The translations under genes and the position numbers were made by a program. From an uncultured Paracoccaceae bacterium (GTDB taxonomy: Bacteria; Pseudomonadota; Alphaproteobacteria; Rhodobacterales; Rhodobacteraceae), in contig CANLND010000006.1 in the NCBI GenBank assembly GCA_947492585.1, forward strand, positions 111,678 to 175,677: 64,000 nt of DNA. The letters are read 5' to 3'. The notes beneath the pieces were generated by a model that was not told the origin of the DNA, searched no databases, and saw only the letters and a program-made list of their open reading frames with translations. This document shows positions 62,181 through 64,000 of the stretch, piece after piece (position 1 is the stretch's first letter; each line of letters opens with the position of its first letter).

Positions 62181-62779
62181 TGACGATTGCGCATCTCCTT
62201 GAAGACTTCGGAATAGCGGCACCTGCGGAACCTGCGATGCCCGCCGTGTCAGAAGAAGCCATGGAAGAGACCCGTCTTGCGTCCTTTGAAAACGGCTATA
62301 GCGCCGGTTGGGAAGACGCGGTGTCAGCCAAGGACAACGAAGCCACCAGCATCTCCTCCAATCTGGCCACCTCTCTGGAAGACCTGAGCTTTACATACCA
62401 CGAAGCTCAATCCCAACTGATCGAGGCCCTGGACCCAATGTTCAAGGTGCTGACCAGTGCGGTCTTACCGGATGCAATGGCCGCGTCTTTTGGTCACCAT
62501 ATTGTAGATCAACTGACAGAAATGGCCCGCAGTCAGACCGATCAGGGCATGGAAATTGTCGTGGCCGCTGGCGAAGGCGCTCCAGTTAGGTCGCTGTTAT
62601 CACAACAATTTTCCGTCCCCGTCAAAGTTCAAGAAGACAGTTCTTTAACAGAAGGCCAAGCCTACCTGCGCGTTGGATCCAACGAACGTGAACTAAACAG
62701 CGCAGGGCTGATCGACTCGGTGAAAGACTCCGTCGACGCCTTCACCTACCATTTCAAAGAGGAAAGCCAATATGGATGA
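62180..62779 (+). CDS. fliH: Flagellar assembly protein FliH (divergent)
   Basis: Probable negative regulator/anchor of the FliI ATPase. 199 residues. N-terminal part is Ala/Pro-rich with ENGYSAGWEDAVSAKD; then helical (ATSLEDLSFTYHEAQSQLIE), and an ATP-synthase-delta-like C-terminal half (PDAMAASFGHHIVDQLTEMA to the end). Similarity to FliH is low, as in other Rhodobacterales, so the call rests on position between fliF and fliN and on shape. ATG at 62180 overlaps the fliF stop by one base; it overlaps fliN by eight. Confidence 0.75.
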   Translation: MTIAHLLEDFGIAAPAEPAMPAVSEEAMEETRLASFENGYSAGWEDAVSAKDNEATSISSNLATSLEDLSFTYHEAQSQLIEALDPMFKVLTSAVLPDAMAASFGHHIVDQLTEMARSQTDQGMEIVVAAGEGAPVRSLLSQQFSVPVKVQEDSSLTEGQAYLRVGSNERELNSAGLIDSVKDSVDAFTYHFKEESQYG

Positions 62780-63068
62780 GTCCGCAGACCTGAACATGAA
62801 ATCGACGGACGCGGGCAACCCCTTCGTCTCGGTTCCTGTTGAAGTTGTCGTTTCCGTCGGGAAAGCCCGCCCCCTGATTCGTGATCTGGTTACATTGGGA
62901 GAAAACGCGGTTCTAACACTGGACAAACGCGTCGAAGATCCCGTTGACCTTTATGTCGGAGATCGGCTTGTGGCCCGAGGTCAACTGGAAGAAATGGAAG
63001 GCGATCAAGCGGGCCAGCTTGCCGTACGTCTGACCGAAATCGCAGATTTGCAAAACGGATTGGGATGA
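62772..63068 (+). CDS. fliN: Flagellar motor switch protein FliN
   Basis: C-ring subunit of 98 residues: a short N-terminal part and the SpoA domain (VPVEVVVSVGKARPLIRDLV, LDKRVEDPVDLYVGDRLVAR; residues about 21-92). SpoA domain length and the GDRLVARGQLE stretch match FliN. The ATG at 62772 overlaps the fliH stop by eight bases, and its own stop overlaps fliP by four. FliM is not in the window. Confidence 0.92.
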   Translation: MDESADLNMKSTDAGNPFVSVPVEVVVSVGKARPLIRDLVTLGENAVLTLDKRVEDPVDLYVGDRLVARGQLEEMEGDQAGQLAVRLTEIADLQNGLG

Positions 63069-63808
63069 TACGTTTACCACTATTGAGCGCGCTGTTGGCA
63101 GGGGTGATTTTGCTCACCCTGCCGGGCGCTGCGGTGGCTCAAGAACTGAGCCTTTCACTGGCGGATGGCCAATCCATTTCTGCCCGGTCCATTCAACTGA
63201 TTCTTCTCATCACCGTGCTCAGCATTGCGCCGGGCGCCTTGATGATGATCACCTGTTTTCCGTTTTTGGTGACAGTTCTGTCGATCGTTCGCCAAGGTGT
63301 GGGCCTGCAGCAATCTCCCCCCAATATGATGATTGTGAGTCTTGCACTGTTCCTGACCTATTTCGTGATGGAACCGGTATTTATGGAGGCATGGGACACA
63401 GGAATTAGCCCCCTACTGCAAGAACAAATCGAACCTGGTCCTGCGCTGGTCAAAAGCTTGGAGCCTTTTCGAGCCTTTATGGCCAATCGATTGGATCCTG
63501 ACACATTCTACGCAATCGCAGATCTACGCGCCGAAACAAGCGGGATCGACCCAACGCCAGAAGCGCCTCTGTCCGCGCTAATCCCCAGCTTTATGCTCTC
63601 TGAACTTTCGCGGGCCTTTCAGATTGGATTCTTGGTTTTTCTCCCCTTCCTCATCATCGATATGGTTGTCGCAGCCGTTTTGATGTCGATGGGTATGATG
63701 ATGGTTCCGCCTGCCATGGTCGCAATGCCGTTCAAACTGGCGTTCTTCGTCGTCGCAGATGGTTGGTCTTTGATCGCCAGTGCACTTGTAAGAAGTTACT
63801 ATCCTTAA
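63065..63808 (+). CDS. fliP: Flagellar export gate protein FliP
   Basis: Inner-membrane export gate subunit, 247 residues. Signal-like N-terminus cleaved or retained (LLSALLAGVILLTLPGAAVAQ), then four TM helices (about 42-75, 86-106, 178-205, 210-235). Signatures: SIAPGALMMITCFPFLVTVL, QQSPPNMMIVSLALFLT, and FMLSELSRAFQIGFLVFLPF with DMVVAAVLMSMGMMMVPP. End of fliF-fliH-fliN-fliP; terminator follows. Confidence 0.95.
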   Translation: MIRLPLLSALLAGVILLTLPGAAVAQELSLSLADGQSISARSIQLILLITVLSIAPGALMMITCFPFLVTVLSIVRQGVGLQQSPPNMMIVSLALFLTYFVMEPVFMEAWDTGISPLLQEQIEPGPALVKSLEPFRAFMANRLDPDTFYAIADLRAETSGIDPTPEAPLSALIPSFMLSELSRAFQIGFLVFLPFLIIDMVVAAVLMSMGMMMVPPAMVAMPFKLAFFVVADGWSLIASALVRSYYP

Positions 63809-63820
63809 ATATACTTATCG

Positions 63821-63855
63821 CGTTGCGAGCCCAATTTACTGCTCGCGACGTTTTT
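63821..63855 (+). terminator. Rho-independent terminator of fliF-fliP
   Basis: Ten-pair stem CGTTGCGAGC (63821-63830) / GCTCGCGACG (63841-63850) with one T-G wobble and a ten-base loop, then five T residues (63851-63855), 12 bases past fliP. Confidence 0.9.
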
Positions 63856-63906
63856 CAACATACGTCAATATCTTCGCCCTGATCAGGCCCTGACTGCCCA
63901 GGTATT

Positions 63907-64000
63907 TGATCCGGTAATCCCCCCCTAAAATTAGTGGTGTTCAAAAGTAGAATTTTCTCGGCAAGATATCTGAGGAGATTTTGAATGAAGAATGGACGAT
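63907..64000 (+). mobile_element. Probable left end of an IS3-family insertion sequence
   Basis: From about 63907 (TGATCCGG, boundary uncertain) the DNA reads like an IS3-type end: a C-run, then CTAAAATTAGTGG, AAAAGTAGAATTTTCT, and a leader ending in GAGGAGATTTTGA before an ATG at 63984. I recall very similar ends on IS3-family elements of Rhodobacteraceae, but this is from memory. The element is cut by the window edge, so neither the second inverted repeat nor the transposase can be seen. Confidence 0.45.
63984..64000 (+). CDS. Possible transposase OrfA, first codons only
   Basis: ATG at 63984 follows GAGGAG at seven bases and reads MKNGR before the window ends. Consistent with the N-terminus of an IS3-family OrfA, but five residues prove nothing on their own. 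Confidence 0.3.

Overview
This 64 kb window is chromosomal DNA of an alphaproteobacterium, almost certainly a Roseobacter-group member of the Rhodobacterales. The evidence is the order and wording of the proteins: a dnaA / dnaN / recF / gyrB replication block, a serB-serC-serA locus with a serC leader RNA, the flaF-flbT pair, a MotE-like protein, FliL, FlhA and FliP of alphaproteobacterial type, and many small Rhodobacterales-type proteins. Gene starts were moved to the ATG, GTG or TTG with the best ribosome binding site, so many genes are shorter than their longest open frame.

Left part (1-38.2 kb) is mostly housekeeping. From the left edge: gyrB (cut by the edge), a quinone reductase divergent from a TetR regulator, a nucleotidyltransferase, recF, dnaN, dnaA and rpsT on the minus strand; an enoyl-CoA hydratase and mutM; ubiE-ubiB; an XRE-cupin regulator in front of kbl-tdh (threonine catabolism); serA and serC, divergent from serB (serine synthesis); a TSUP permease; YCII and IalB-type small proteins; rlmN; a LOG-family hydrolase; a GntR regulator; dapD and dapE (lysine/diaminopimelate) enclosing two small unknown genes and a glutamate-receptor-like channel protein; an acetyltransferase; RNase R; a glutathione transferase divergent from a WYL regulator; a lytic transglycosylase; a GntR-controlled class III aminotransferase; and a small-molecule kinase.

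Right part (38.2-63.9 kb) is one large flagellar island in several divergent transcription units: fliK-flgD (minus); rod-binding protein, FlgN-like chaperone, flagellin, flaF, flbT (plus); fliI (minus); flgB-flgC-fliE-fliQ-flgF-flgG-flgA-flgH-fliL-like (plus); flhA-fliR-flhB-FliJ-like (minus); fliL-unknown-MotE-like-motA-large periplasmic protein (minus); fliF-fliH-fliN-fliP (plus). Each of the three divergent flagellar promoter regions carries a near-match to the CtrA box TTAA-N7-TTAA. Not in the window: fliG, fliM, motB, flgE, flgI, flgK and flgL, so the rest of the motor and filament genes must lie elsewhere, probably just beyond the right edge. The right edge appears to enter an IS3-type insertion sequence.

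The most interesting items are the 786-residue periplasmic protein translationally coupled to motA next to a MotE-like gene (a candidate MotC counterpart), a receptor-channel protein whose potassium filter is replaced, a threonine dehydrogenase lacking all four structural zinc cysteines, palindromes shared by an XRE-cupin gene and the kbl promoter (one overlaps the regulator's own start codon), and several perfect inverted repeats. No tRNA, rRNA, CRISPR array or recognisable replication origin was seen.
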